Below, one piece after another: positions 8,254 to 17,773 of a stretch of 64,000 nucleotides of DNA. The notes below the pieces were generated by a model that searched no databases, was not told where the DNA came from, and worked only from the letters and a program-made list of their open reading frames with translations. This stretch comes from Sphingobacterium athyrii. Lineage in GTDB: Bacteria; Bacteroidota; Bacteroidia; Sphingobacteriales; Sphingobacteriaceae. How positions within the stretch are numbered: position 1 is the stretch's first letter; each line of letters starts with the position of its first letter. The stretch is from assembly GCF_003071065.1 (NCBI RefSeq), contig NZ_QCXX01000001.1, forward strand, positions 1,422,971 through 1,486,970. Reading direction: 5' to 3'. The position numbers and the translations under genes are program-made.

Positions 8254-9297
8254 ATGAAAAATATATTCTCCAATATCGCATCCATTAGACGAATCATAAG
8301 TTTCACTATCCTTATTGTTATAACTAGAAATATTATGGCACAAGAAGTCAATCATTATATCGCAACCGGTAAAGACAGATCCAAAACGATCAGTGGACAA
8401 TATGGTGATCTCAGTGGCATCTGTCTCTTTGAAGATGGCAAATTCATGTTATACGGCTATGCTACCATGGTTTTTGGATCCTATGTCTTTGAAAAGGATT
8501 ATCTCCTTTTCTATCCAGACCAGTTACCGCGATTTCAACTATATGCAAACCATAACCCCACTTTAGGAGATACCGTATCTGTCAATTTTAGAGGCTTCGA
8601 AGAGGGAAAGACTTTTGTACAATTTGGAGATGACAATATGCATCCAGTTTTCAACAATGGGGCCAATTGCTTCGATTTTCCGTATCTCTATGAGCAATCA
8701 CACCCGATGTCGCAGTTGAAATTCGCTGTACAAAAAGAAGATTTTGATGCAGGGCCTGCATACCAAACATTCCACTATCAAAATGACCAACACCTCAATG
8801 ACTTCATCGCAATTTATAATAAACCACAGCGAGCGCGGACGAATTTCGCTGCCTACCTGTATCTAACTGAGGATAAAAAGCTTGCCATAAGTCTTTCTAA
8901 TTATGGCGGTAGGAAGGGCTTTTTAAGAGATAACCAAGTAGACTCAACACAGGAGCGCTGGCTTGAAATATTAGCAATGAAAAATGAATATGATCGCGTA
9001 GGAAGCATTGTGCCAACTGCAATATTTTCTAATACAACCTACAAAATATTTTATCCTGACTTACAAGAATACAATTTCGATAAAACAACTAATCAATACA
9101 TCAGCAAGTCCGCAAAGGAAAACGACCAAGAGCGTGATCAGGATGACCGCTACCTGCGTCAATATACCAAAGAACCATTAATACCCAAGCAAGGTCAGTT
9201 TGACACCAAAGCTGTCGCTACCGCAAGTCTATTTTTTGCCAGCTGTGACAAACCTGACAAATCATATCATAACACCAAAAAGGAAAAGACTAAATGA
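8254..9297 (+). CDS. Secreted protein of unknown function
   Basis: A 347-residue product with a signal peptide of somewhat unusual length (charged start, hydrophobic S-F-T-I-L-I-V-I-T, likely cleavage after I-M-A near residue 29). The mature part is beta-rich with many aromatic residues and no recognised catalytic motif. The stop codon overlaps the ATG of the next (frameshifted) secreted ORF as ATGA, so the two genes are coupled. Its position downstream of the LytTR pair and behind the shared 11-mer site suggests it is part of that regulon; this is inference. Confidence 0.75.
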   Translation: MKNIFSNIASIRRIISFTILIVITRNIMAQEVNHYIATGKDRSKTISGQYGDLSGICLFEDGKFMLYGYATMVFGSYVFEKDYLLFYPDQLPRFQLYANHNPTLGDTVSVNFRGFEEGKTFVQFGDDNMHPVFNNGANCFDFPYLYEQSHPMSQLKFAVQKEDFDAGPAYQTFHYQNDQHLNDFIAIYNKPQRARTNFAAYLYLTEDKKLAISLSNYGGRKGFLRDNQVDSTQERWLEILAMKNEYDRVGSIVPTAIFSNTTYKIFYPDLQEYNFDKTTNQYISKSAKENDQERDQDDRYLRQYTKEPLIPKQGQFDTKAVATASLFFASCDKPDKSYHNTKKEKTK

Positions 9298-9567
9298 TCA
9301 AACAAAGCTTATACCTCATCTTATTGCTGCTACTTTCTACAGTATTACACGCAAAAAATGAAGGACATTCTCATTATCGAAGAGCCTGATTATCGTAATT
9401 ATTATGAATTCGACAGAGCTATTTCTGCTCTTACCGATAACTTTAACAGCGATACCAGTTCCGCGGATTATATCTTGTGGAATGCACTGACATCCGAAAA
9501 GTTTGAAAAATATGAAAAAAGAGATATTATGGTACATTTACTAAAAGTCGCAAGTGAATGGAAATAA
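9294..9567 (+). pseudogene. Small secreted protein gene with an apparent frameshift in an A6 run
   Basis: ATG at 9294 (overlapping the previous stop) encodes a perfect signal peptide, M-I-K-Q-S then a leucine-rich core ending L-H-A, but the frame stops at 9387-9389. The +1-shifted frame, whose ATG lies at 9358 inside the A6 run at 9353-9358, continues for 69 codons with normal-looking sequence (K-D-I-L-I-I-E-E-P-D-Y) to 9567. Losing one A would fuse signal peptide and body into a 90-residue secreted protein. Either a real frameshift, programmed slippage, or a sequencing error; alternatively only the 9358 ORF is expressed as a cytoplasmic 69-mer. Confidence 0.6.
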
Positions 9568-9618
9568 GCAATGGTATCAAGTTTGCTTGGTGTAATGAAT
9601 AAAAAACAGGGGGCAGCC

Positions 9619-10257
9619 ATGCGTATTCTGAGACAAGCTATCCTATTACTTATGTCATGTTTCACCCATATCGCTGTCTATGGACAGCATCGTACAGTCC
9701 AACAGATCGTAGATCAAGTGATTCATTCCTATAACAATAAAGACAGCATCGCTTTTAATGCACTTCTTAACAAAGAGCTTGGTCTCTATTTCATCACCAC
9801 TCTGGGAGTCAATAATCATTGGACACATACATCAAAAATTTCTTTTAATCACCATACAGATTGTTCGATCAACACCCCTTACCAAGACTTTATGGCGCAG
9901 GATCAGATCTCAATCCCAAAATCAAAAAATATAACGTATAGCGATCGACCTTTTTTCGAGTGCGAAACAATCTATAAAAAAGGCATATTTGTCGCAAATA
10001 AGGGTAAATATCACCCCTTATCCGAATCTATTATTTTTTATAAAACCCACTATTCAGGCATTATCGGTGAAGAAATTACATTGGATAAAGCGCAAGAACT
10101 AGACCTACTCTATAGCGGAGTTAAGCGTATGGAAAATCAGAGCCGACGGATTATTATCAACAGCGACACAGGTACTTTTATTTTTTATGTTACCAAAATC
10201 AAAGGACAATGGTGGTTAACAATTATAGACTTTGCCAGCGCCGACTGCAGCGTCTAA
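9619..10257 (+). CDS. Secreted protein of unknown function
   Basis: Starting at ATG 9619 (preceded by GGGGG at a reasonable spacing) the 212-residue product has a standard signal peptide: M-R-I-L-R-Q then a hydrophobic core ending V-Y-G-Q. Upstream in-frame starts at 9571 and 9595 would add residues before the signal and are less likely. The mature region starts with T-V-Q-Q-I-V-D-Q-V-I-H-S-Y-N-N-K-D, reminiscent of NTF2-like small secreted domains, and ends with K-G-Q-W-W-L-T-I-I-D-F. It is third in the secreted-protein run after the LytTR pair. Family not established. Confidence 0.7.
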   Translation: MRILRQAILLLMSCFTHIAVYGQHRTVQQIVDQVIHSYNNKDSIAFNALLNKELGLYFITTLGVNNHWTHTSKISFNHHTDCSINTPYQDFMAQDQISIPKSKNITYSDRPFFECETIYKKGIFVANKGKYHPLSESIIFYKTHYSGIIGEEITLDKAQELDLLYSGVKRMENQSRRIIINSDTGTFIFYVTKIKGQWWLTIIDFASADCSV

Positions 10258-10413
10258 TTGTCCGTATCTGAACAAGAAATGTTCGAATATGAACAGTAAT
10301 GCTACACAAAAATAAATTATAAAAAGCTGAAAACAAGAAGATTAAAACAATGGCAAATCAATTGCAATTCTATTTTAACATAAAATAGTTAGCTATTGAT
10401 AATTGATACCGCT

Positions 10414-12861
10414 ATGTTAAAAATCTACATAAAAACTGCTTGGAGAAGTTTAAAAAGCCAGCGCTTCTTCTCATTAATAAAAATAGGCGGATTTGCCTTT
10501 AGCATAGCGATCTGTATGCTTATTGTTTTATACGTAAAGCATGAGTTGAGCTATGATAAATTTTACAAAGATTCCAGCCTACTTTTCAGGGTAGTAGGCG
10601 TGATCAATAAAGACAATACTGTTCTAAAAGGATTATCGCTCCCAGCTCCGGCAGGCACTACTTTAAAAGAAGAATTCCCAGAAATTATTGCCTCCGGAAG
10701 ATTATTAACAAACCCTCTTTTTGGCGCTGGAAGCAATCAAATCGCTACAACTGGGAATGCCGAACTATTTTCCGAAGAAGGTTTCTGTTTTGCGGATCAG
10801 GCGATCATGGATTTCTTCCCGACCAAAACAATCTTCGGTTCATTAAGTCATGCGCTCGACAATCCAAAGACTATTGTAATCACCAAGCGGAAAGCAGCAA
10901 AACTGTTTAAAGGAAATCCGATCGGAAAACGCATCTATCTAAATAATGAGAAATCAAATGAGTATTCCATTACAGCAGTCATTGACGATATTCCCACAAA
11001 TTCCAATCTCTATGGATTTGATTTCTTTATGACATTAAGTGGTCATGAACCTTATGAAGGAGAAAAATTAAATTGGCTGGCCTCCAACTATACAACCTAT
11101 TTTAAAGTCAGAGAAGGGACCGATATCCAACAATTGGAAAAGAAAATTACAAAATCTTACATCCAGGATCATTATAAACCGGCCATGATTAAAGCAGGTA
11201 TGACGGTCAATGAAGAGGTTTGGAATACGGCAAGAATGACCTTACAACCCCTGGAAAAGATTCATCTATATTCCAATGATGTACAACTTCATAAGATTGA
11301 AAGCCAAAATCGAGGTGATATTCGATTGGTCTATATTTTTGGTGGAATAGCAACATTCATATTGATTATCGCAATGATCAACTTTATTAATCTGTCTACG
11401 GCCAATGCCGCTACACGTGCAAAAGAAGTTGGTGTCCGGAAAACAATCGGTTCCGGTCGAAAGGCGCTCATCATACAGTTTATGACGGAGTCTTTTTTAT
11501 ACAGTGGAATCTCGATCGCATTTGCCTTATTTTTCGCAGTGTTGCTACTTCCCTTTTTCAATCAGATTGCCGGCAAATCCTTGGTTTTTCCCTGGACAAC
11601 CTGGTACTTCATCCCAACCCTTGTCATCTTCGGTTTGTTAATAGCTGTTGTCTCTGGAATTTATCCTGCGATGTATCTTTCTAGATTTAAACCGATTGCT
11701 GTATTAAAAGGAAACGTAAATTTAAAATCTGGCCGCAACTGGTTTCGAAATGGACTTGTGATCTTCCAGTTCGCAACATCTATCATCCTGATCATTGGCA
11801 CCTTGGTCATCAACCAACAAATAAAATATATTTTAAATAGAGACCTAGGATTCAATAAAGAGCAAGTGCTCATATTAAGAGGAACGGGCACCTTGGATGG
11901 AAAGCAAAGGTTACTAAAAAATGAATTAAAGGAACTGTCCAGTGTCGCATCTGTCTCTATAGGTGATTATCTACCCGTTACGATGGACGGTGTAAAACGT
12001 AACGGAAATTCATTTTGGAACGATGGTAGACAAAATCAAGATGTCGGTGTAAGCGGTCAGAACTGGATTGTTGATGATGATTATATCTCGACCTTTGGAA
12101 TCAAAATCCTTGAGGGGCGTAATTTCAACATGAACATGCCAACAGATTCCGCAGCGATAATAGTCAATCAGAAGATGGTTCAAGAGTTGAACATCAAAAA
12201 TCCGATTGGTGCAAAAATTCGAAATTATGCATCTTATACAATCATTGCCGTGGTCGAAGATTTTATCTTTGGAAACATGCGTAATGAGGATGTGAAACCG
12301 CTGGCATTGGTCATTGGTGGTAGCCCGAATATGATGTCCATCAAACTCAAATCAGACAAAATGGAGCAGAGTATTCAGGAAATTACCAGCGTCTGGAACA
12401 AATTCTCTCCAAATCAAAAGATCCAATATACCTTCTTGGATGATGGCTTCGCCATGTTATATGCAGATGTACAACGGACTCAGGTTATTGTTTCAACCTT
12501 TGCAGGTTTGGCTATATTTATTGCCTGCCTGGGTTTATTTGGACTTGCCGCATTTGTGACCCAGCAACGGACAAAAGAGATCGGCATCCGGAAGGTTCTT
12601 GGAGCCAGTTTGCCAGGAATTATAAAATTGTTATCTGCCGATTTTATAAAACTTATTTTCGTAGCCATTCTAATCGCCTGTCCTATCGGCTGGTGGGCAA
12701 TGAACACTTGGTTACAGGACTTCAATTACAGAATCAGCATCCAGGTTTGGACATTTATATTTGCAGGAATCACCAGCATGTTGATTGCATTTGGAACCAT
12801 CTTTTACCATGCGCTAAAAATAGGACGAATAAATCTGGTCAATAGTTTGAAAGACGAATAA
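10414..12861 (+). CDS. MacB/FtsX-type ABC transporter permease
   Basis: The 815-residue product starting at ATG 10414 has the standard start of Bacteroidota FtsX-family permeases (K-I-Y-I-K-T-A-W-R-S-L, then F-S-L-I-K-I-G-G). The frame extends to a TTG at 10396, which is not needed. Order: helix (about 20-42), periplasmic MacB core domain, three helices with the R-A-K-E-V-G-V-R-K-T-I-G-S motif, then a second MacB core domain and three helices with R-T-K-E-I-G-I-R-K-V-L-G-A. Eight helices in total, the duplicated type. No ATPase gene is adjacent, so it must use one encoded elsewhere. Such permeases often export lipoproteins, peptides or drugs, or act mechanically; substrate unknown. Confidence 0.93.
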   Translation: MLKIYIKTAWRSLKSQRFFSLIKIGGFAFSIAICMLIVLYVKHELSYDKFYKDSSLLFRVVGVINKDNTVLKGLSLPAPAGTTLKEEFPEIIASGRLLTNPLFGAGSNQIATTGNAELFSEEGFCFADQAIMDFFPTKTIFGSLSHALDNPKTIVITKRKAAKLFKGNPIGKRIYLNNEKSNEYSITAVIDDIPTNSNLYGFDFFMTLSGHEPYEGEKLNWLASNYTTYFKVREGTDIQQLEKKITKSYIQDHYKPAMIKAGMTVNEEVWNTARMTLQPLEKIHLYSNDVQLHKIESQNRGDIRLVYIFGGIATFILIIAMINFINLSTANAATRAKEVGVRKTIGSGRKALIIQFMTESFLYSGISIAFALFFAVLLLPFFNQIAGKSLVFPWTTWYFIPTLVIFGLLIAVVSGIYPAMYLSRFKPIAVLKGNVNLKSGRNWFRNGLVIFQFATSIILIIGTLVINQQIKYILNRDLGFNKEQVLILRGTGTLDGKQRLLKNELKELSSVASVSIGDYLPVTMDGVKRNGNSFWNDGRQNQDVGVSGQNWIVDDDYISTFGIKILEGRNFNMNMPTDSAAIIVNQKMVQELNIKNPIGAKIRNYASYTIIAVVEDFIFGNMRNEDVKPLALVIGGSPNMMSIKLKSDKMEQSIQEITSVWNKFSPNQKIQYTFLDDGFAMLYADVQRTQVIVSTFAGLAIFIACLGLFGLAAFVTQQRTKEIGIRKVLGASLPGIIKLLSADFIKLIFVAILIACPIGWWAMNTWLQDFNYRISIQVWTFIFAGITSMLIAFGTIFYHALKIGRINLVNSLKDE

Positions 12862-12898
12862 TTTCCCATTTCTACATTTTACCGACACAGGGAATATA

Positions 12899-12935
12899 CA
12901 AACAGATTGCTCCAGAGACTTGAGCAATCTGTTTG
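12899..12935. terminator. Bidirectional terminator between permease and SWIM gene
   Basis: Exact 14-bp arms CAAACAGATTGCTC (12899-12912) and GAGCAATCTGTTTG (12922-12935) around a 9-base loop, between convergent genes. The U-rich ends are short, but position and symmetry fit a shared terminator. Confidence 0.7.
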
Positions 12936-12985
12936 CATGCGTCTGAACGCTGTGCGATTTTATTCGACTGCAGACTTAAAACATA

Positions 12986-14323
12986 TCAATCTTTTAATTG
13001 CATTTTCACCGCCAGGACATGCTTGCATACGCCACGTTTTCCCTGATGGTTTGTATACCAATTGCAGGTACATCGCGCTTGTTCGCCTTCAATCAAAACG
13101 GTATGCTGCACACCCGACCCCTCTACTCGAGCCTCCAATATCCGTCCCTCCCGCCGTATAATCTGTATACTATCGGTTTGCAATAATTTTTTTGCATTCT
13201 TTAGACGCGGATTAAGCGACAATATGCGTTCTGTTTTAAATGGCAGGCGTCGATAATAGTGTTTTGCCTCATGCATATCATACCCCAATAACCCAATGGA
13301 AGATAATGAGGCCGTTAGGCTATCCATGGTATCAAAGGCGATATCATGTTCTATAGACAGCAGAGTTGGATTAAATAGTTCATTGGATTTCAGTAAGCTG
13401 TTAAGTCCATAAATCCATTCCTGCGGAACTTCCTGAACCATATTTTCCAGTACATTACCTTCTCCCGAAAACCCGCGATAATTGTCCGGAGAGAGCGCCA
13501 GGGTCATGCGCATTTTCCCAAAATCGGCCACCAGACAGACACATTCACCTCCTGCCGCCTGATATACACGTATGAGGTCAACATAAGGTAACAATGACTC
13601 CAATAAACGAAGGCGTTGAATACCACCAATTTGTACTGCATCGGCACTTTTCAACGGTGAAAACATGAATTTGTTGCCCCTTTTGCTTAAATAGTAATTC
13701 CCTTTGACTGCCCCGCGTGGAATAGTTTGAAATAACTGGACGACCTGCAATTTCTGTAAGACAAAAACTTCTTCCATCGCTGCAAGATACCACTGTACAC
13801 TGGTCAATCCTTTGATCCATCGCACAGGTAGGGTAACCTTTCTTTCTACGACAGTTCCTCCATCGCTATGCAGTGAAACTTCCTTTTCTCCAACGCCCAT
13901 CACCATCGATTCCGTTTTTTTGATACTATTCAATGCATTTAACATCGGTTCGTTAAAATCCACATTTGTCGTACCCGCAGCCAAAAACTCCCCGTCTATC
14001 GCCTCTTCCAAAAGATCCAGTCGCGCATAAACACCATTACAAGAGGAAAAACCTTCAAAACGAAGCTGTTCCGTTCCGGCAGAAACAATTGGATCCCTTA
14101 AACTTGGCGGTACGGGGCCAAAACTCGACCGAACCACCTTAGATAGTGTCAGTAAACACTTTGAACTCAATAAAGGATCAACCAATTTGCCCCAGAAAAA
14201 ACAGGGAACCTCATTGACATCTTGCAGCTCCGCCTGATGAGCAAGTACGAGCTGTTGTATCCCATTTCGTTCGGCAAGCACCGAAGGCCGTGCAAAGTTC
14301 ACCTCTAAATCTTTTAATGCCAT
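12986..14323 (-). CDS. SWIM zinc-finger protein
   Basis: A 445-residue protein whose C-terminus carries the SWIM signature C-T-C-N-W-Y ... G-V-C-K-H-V-L-A (about residues 416-437: CxC-x(n)-CxH), a zinc-binding module for DNA or protein contact. The N-terminal 400 residues are not recognisable in detail but match the layout of SWIM proteins that are encoded beside large WGR/DUF6493-type partners. It is 1 base downstream of the WGR gene (stop 14325, ATG 14323), so the two are clearly one operon and probably one complex. Cellular role unknown; a link to DNA or a MoxR-type system is speculation. Confidence 0.88.
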   Translation of the reverse strand: MALKDLEVNFARPSVLAERNGIQQLVLAHQAELQDVNEVPCFFWGKLVDPLLSSKCLLTLSKVVRSSFGPVPPSLRDPIVSAGTEQLRFEGFSSCNGVYARLDLLEEAIDGEFLAAGTTNVDFNEPMLNALNSIKKTESMVMGVGEKEVSLHSDGGTVVERKVTLPVRWIKGLTSVQWYLAAMEEVFVLQKLQVVQLFQTIPRGAVKGNYYLSKRGNKFMFSPLKSADAVQIGGIQRLRLLESLLPYVDLIRVYQAAGGECVCLVADFGKMRMTLALSPDNYRGFSGEGNVLENMVQEVPQEWIYGLNSLLKSNELFNPTLLSIEHDIAFDTMDSLTASLSSIGLLGYDMHEAKHYYRRLPFKTERILSLNPRLKNAKKLLQTDSIQIIRREGRILEARVEGSGVQHTVLIEGEQARCTCNWYTNHQGKRGVCKHVLAVKMQLKD

Positions 14324-14324
14324 T

Positions 14325-17300
14325 TTACAGTTTTTTAAATTTTAATACAATGGGTTTTAACGCTGCCACTTTTTCCCATTCCGCGATTTTTTCCATGAGT
14401 TGTTTATCATCTTTTTTGCCCAGACGAAGCGCAAGGTCGTAAGTTTGCTCGATCAATTTTTTAAAATTGGCCGGCATTTTTGTTTCCCAGCTGACACGTA
14501 ACAACAGATTTTTTAAAAGTTGATATAATGCATCGTTGTGCACAGGGCTGATGTCACGGACTACCTCAAACAAATCCAGAAAACGATTTATAGGTGCATA
14601 TGCCCTGCCTATTAAATCGCCCAGATATTCACCCAGTGTCTGAACATCCAGCTTTCCTTTCTCCACCCATTGCAAGACCAATTCCGCTGCCAAAGTACGT
14701 GTATTCTTTTCTTTCGTCAATAAGCTACAGGCGATAAATAACTGTGTGCTTGGATCAGTGGCGCCATGATAATCCAACAGGGCCGTCAGCAGCGCCGGTA
14801 TGGTCTTCGAAGTTTCCAACGAATAGGAATTGAAACGGTAATTTAACACGAGACTTAGCGGTTCTGCCACCTGGGGAGTCAAGCTAAAAAAATAACGGAT
14901 GTCAGCGTCGCTCACATAATAAAAATATTCATTTTTCCGGGTAGCGTAAACGTCCATCGCATACAATAATGGTGTCGGTGTATCCTGATAAGCAGGCATT
15001 GGAAAAGTCAATTCCTGACCGACCAAATATTGCTCATTCTGTTTTGTCCTATAATCGTAGTTGGTATTGTAATTTGGCTTGATCTGATAACCGGGCCGAT
15101 AGGGTTCGACCACAAAAGGAAAACCGGCCAAGGCTCCAGTCTCAAATGCTGAAAACTTCCCTTCCGGCCACCGTGTCCGCGCAGTCGTCGCCCATACGGC
15201 CTGCCATTCCTTTTCATCACCTTCTTTTTTGAATAAACGTTGAAGCCAGTTTTTTCCCTCCTCAACCTTGATCTGCTCTGTATAGCCCAACGCAAAACCC
15301 AACAACTCGCGCAATATATCGGTTTGGATATGTTGTAACTGTGCTTTGTTATCCGCCCCAGGTATGCGCGGCATCCTACTGATTGCAATAGCCATATCCA
15401 CAGGATCTATAGCAATGCCCTGTTGCTCATGTGCAATGATCCGATCAATTAAGACCTCGGGCGACACCCAATAAGGCGCATGACTCGGTGTACTGAGCAG
15501 TGAAACAGCAATATGTTGTTGCAAGCGACCTTGAAATAAAGCCAGTAAATGATCTAAAATAGAAATCGATCTAAATTCACTGTTATAACGGCTCTTATAT
15601 CGATATATGGTCTTGGGTTGGTAAATAATATTTAGCAGCACGTTCCCAAATAGACTAGCATACGAAGCCTCGTTGTAACCGCTCTTTAACTGTTTCAGAT
15701 AAGGATCCAGTTGTTTTATATAATCGGCCGGGAATTCATCCTGCTTGGTTAACCAGGCATGGATAAGCAATTCCATATCCAATGGATCACCGCCCTTGAT
15801 TATCTTTCCCCAATGAAATAAGATATCACTCCAATTGGCCAGATAAGTGATTGGTTGATCTAGTAGTATATCATTCCCTTTTGGAGCTTCATATTCATAC
15901 GCTTCATCCATTCCCCTCAATGGAGACAATACTTCTGCTTCACTCAACGGAGCCTCTTCCATCCAAGGATTTAGCAGGGTACTGACATCCCCCATGGGTT
16001 GCGTAGCATACATCGTCAACCTCATTTTAATCTCCTCATCCTCCACAGCAGCATATTTGGCAATCAATTTTGCCGCCCGCTCCTGTAGCGAAAGATCAGA
16101 TAACATAAAGACAGGAGTAATCGCCGAACATACAGGCGACGCAAGTTCCCTTTCCTGTTTCAACCATTTGTCAAATTGGATCAGAAGCGTCTTGATTCCC
16201 CCTTTCAAATCGCTGCGCATAAAAACAGGTTCCAACCAAGATAAAAGCTCGGTGCTATCCAATTCCGACCTTCCGATCAAGGGCTTCAGTCGATCAATGG
16301 CAAAATTGACGACCGCAGCCTGTTCATGATGCAACAAGGGGAAAAGATGGTTTTGATGGTGCAAAATCACCTCATCATCGATATTCAACTTCGTCAGAAG
16401 CTTTCGGAAAAAGCTTTTGAGATTAATATTCCAATCTTTTGTCTGTGTTTCAAAGAGTTGTTGTATAAAAAGATCAGTATCCAATTTCCCTTGTTCCAAT
16501 AATCTCGGGAAAACATAGTCCCATACCAGCTCCGATTCCTGCGTCTGATAATCATAATGCAAATGGTTGTTTTGCAGATTCGTTTCATAGGCTAGTAACA
16601 AGGGAACATCCCGTGTATAAGCCTTCTCATCTTCAATCAATCTATCCAAATAGACTTTTTTCTCCGGTTCATTATAACCTAGATTTGGGACGTTGCCCAA
16701 TGAACGCGCATAGACTTCAGGTTTAAACTCAAAGTAGCCCCACTCTTCCAATAAACGGATGTTGTCATAGGTAATTGCCATCCATTCATTTTTAACCAGT
16801 TGTTCGGCAGCATAATCTGCCAGCCAGTTCGGTTTCGCCCAGTCCAACACCTTTTTTACAGCTGGATCTTTTGGTGAATTCAGGAGATCAATCAACTCCG
16901 TCCAAGTCGTTGTATCGCTCAATGAAAAAGTAGCCAATGCACTTAAGGCGATCAGCCGTTGTTGCGCCCTATCGCCACGCTGTCCCCAGTTATGATTAGA
17001 CCGGTGTTTAAATTCCGGCTCTTTGGAAAGATCCGTCCATGTTAGCCAATATTTCTTTGCTTTTCGTATTTCTTTTTTGATAAACTCGACATTCCCTTTT
17101 AAATGTCGCTCAAGAAATGGAAGCAGACCATCAATATTTGTCTGACGAATAAGTTCCAGGTATTCATCGGCAATAACTTGCTTGGATTGGCCGCCTGCTT
17201 TTTTCTCCGAGGGAGCGACAATGGCCAGACCATCATCCGAATAACCTTTTTTTATTTTCTCGGCAATCAATTTCTCCGCATCTTTCAAACAACTTTCTGC

Positions 17301-17435
17301 TGAATCAAAGTTTTTTGTTTTCGATTGTCCGTCGGTACCATTTCTTCCGTAAGTTACCGTATGACTATTTCCATTAGTTTCTATTTGCCAGAATTTATCC
17401 GATGATCCGTCAATTAATTTTAAATGTCTAAACAT
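14325..17435 (-). CDS. WGR-domain large helical-repeat protein (DUF6493/MolR-like)
   Basis: A 1036-residue protein. Residues about 1-75 form a WGR domain (F-R-H-L-K-L-I-D-G-S-S-D-K-F-W-Q-I, then V-T-Y-G-R-N-G-T-D-G-Q), a module known from PARPs and MolR that touches nucleic acid or neighbouring domains. The remainder is long, helical and repeat-like, with W-rich loops, resembling the large partners of SWIM proteins (DUF6493 or the DUF4132/MolR group); exact family uncertain. No transmembrane segment or signal peptide, so cytoplasmic. It heads the two-gene operon with the SWIM gene. Confidence 0.85.
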   Translation of the reverse strand: MFRHLKLIDGSSDKFWQIETNGNSHTVTYGRNGTDGQSKTKNFDSAESCLKDAEKLIAEKIKKGYSDDGLAIVAPSEKKAGGQSKQVIADEYLELIRQTNIDGLLPFLERHLKGNVEFIKKEIRKAKKYWLTWTDLSKEPEFKHRSNHNWGQRGDRAQQRLIALSALATFSLSDTTTWTELIDLLNSPKDPAVKKVLDWAKPNWLADYAAEQLVKNEWMAITYDNIRLLEEWGYFEFKPEVYARSLGNVPNLGYNEPEKKVYLDRLIEDEKAYTRDVPLLLAYETNLQNNHLHYDYQTQESELVWDYVFPRLLEQGKLDTDLFIQQLFETQTKDWNINLKSFFRKLLTKLNIDDEVILHHQNHLFPLLHHEQAAVVNFAIDRLKPLIGRSELDSTELLSWLEPVFMRSDLKGGIKTLLIQFDKWLKQERELASPVCSAITPVFMLSDLSLQERAAKLIAKYAAVEDEEIKMRLTMYATQPMGDVSTLLNPWMEEAPLSEAEVLSPLRGMDEAYEYEAPKGNDILLDQPITYLANWSDILFHWGKIIKGGDPLDMELLIHAWLTKQDEFPADYIKQLDPYLKQLKSGYNEASYASLFGNVLLNIIYQPKTIYRYKSRYNSEFRSISILDHLLALFQGRLQQHIAVSLLSTPSHAPYWVSPEVLIDRIIAHEQQGIAIDPVDMAIAISRMPRIPGADNKAQLQHIQTDILRELLGFALGYTEQIKVEEGKNWLQRLFKKEGDEKEWQAVWATTARTRWPEGKFSAFETGALAGFPFVVEPYRPGYQIKPNYNTNYDYRTKQNEQYLVGQELTFPMPAYQDTPTPLLYAMDVYATRKNEYFYYVSDADIRYFFSLTPQVAEPLSLVLNYRFNSYSLETSKTIPALLTALLDYHGATDPSTQLFIACSLLTKEKNTRTLAAELVLQWVEKGKLDVQTLGEYLGDLIGRAYAPINRFLDLFEVVRDISPVHNDALYQLLKNLLLRVSWETKMPANFKKLIEQTYDLALRLGKKDDKQLMEKIAEWEKVAALKPIVLKFKKL

Positions 17436-17704
17436 AATGATTCCGATTTATTAAAACTGACAATCCTGTCACGGCACAACTCGCTATCAACTAACAAATT
17501 GGCTTTACGCAACAGGAGACTTAGCCAAAGATACATTTTCAATGTATCCACAAGATAACGGAAATCAGTGATTTTTAAAAATTTATAGTCTAGCGCAAAA
17601 AGAGAAAGAAGCCGTCCAACAAGTGAAAATGAGCGTTCAAACATTGACTCGTTGGCGGGAATCTGAGGGAGCGCACAAACACGGGAACAGAAGGCAGCGA
17701 AAAG
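17436..17704. other. Intergenic stretch without recognisable gene
   Basis: Upstream region of the WGR gene. Short frames here have no family resemblance. It should hold the WGR-SWIM promoter, but no clear -33/-7 pair was picked out. Confidence 0.4.
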
Positions 17705-17738
17705 GAAAAGAGCCCGGTGGAATGCCGAGCTCTTTTAT
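17705..17738 (-). terminator. Rho-independent terminator of the glutaminase-like gene
   Basis: Read on the minus strand: AAAAGAGCTCGG, 7-base loop, CCGGGCTCTTTT followed by CCTTTT, 36 bases after the stop of the gene that ends at 17774. Confidence 0.85.
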
Positions 17739-17773
17739 AAAAAACTTAATTTGAATTAGGGTATGTTCGCCGC

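Noticed and set aside
17420-17644. 74-codon ORF upstream of the WGR gene
   Set aside because: It overlaps the WGR start, looks like a translated promoter region and has no motif.
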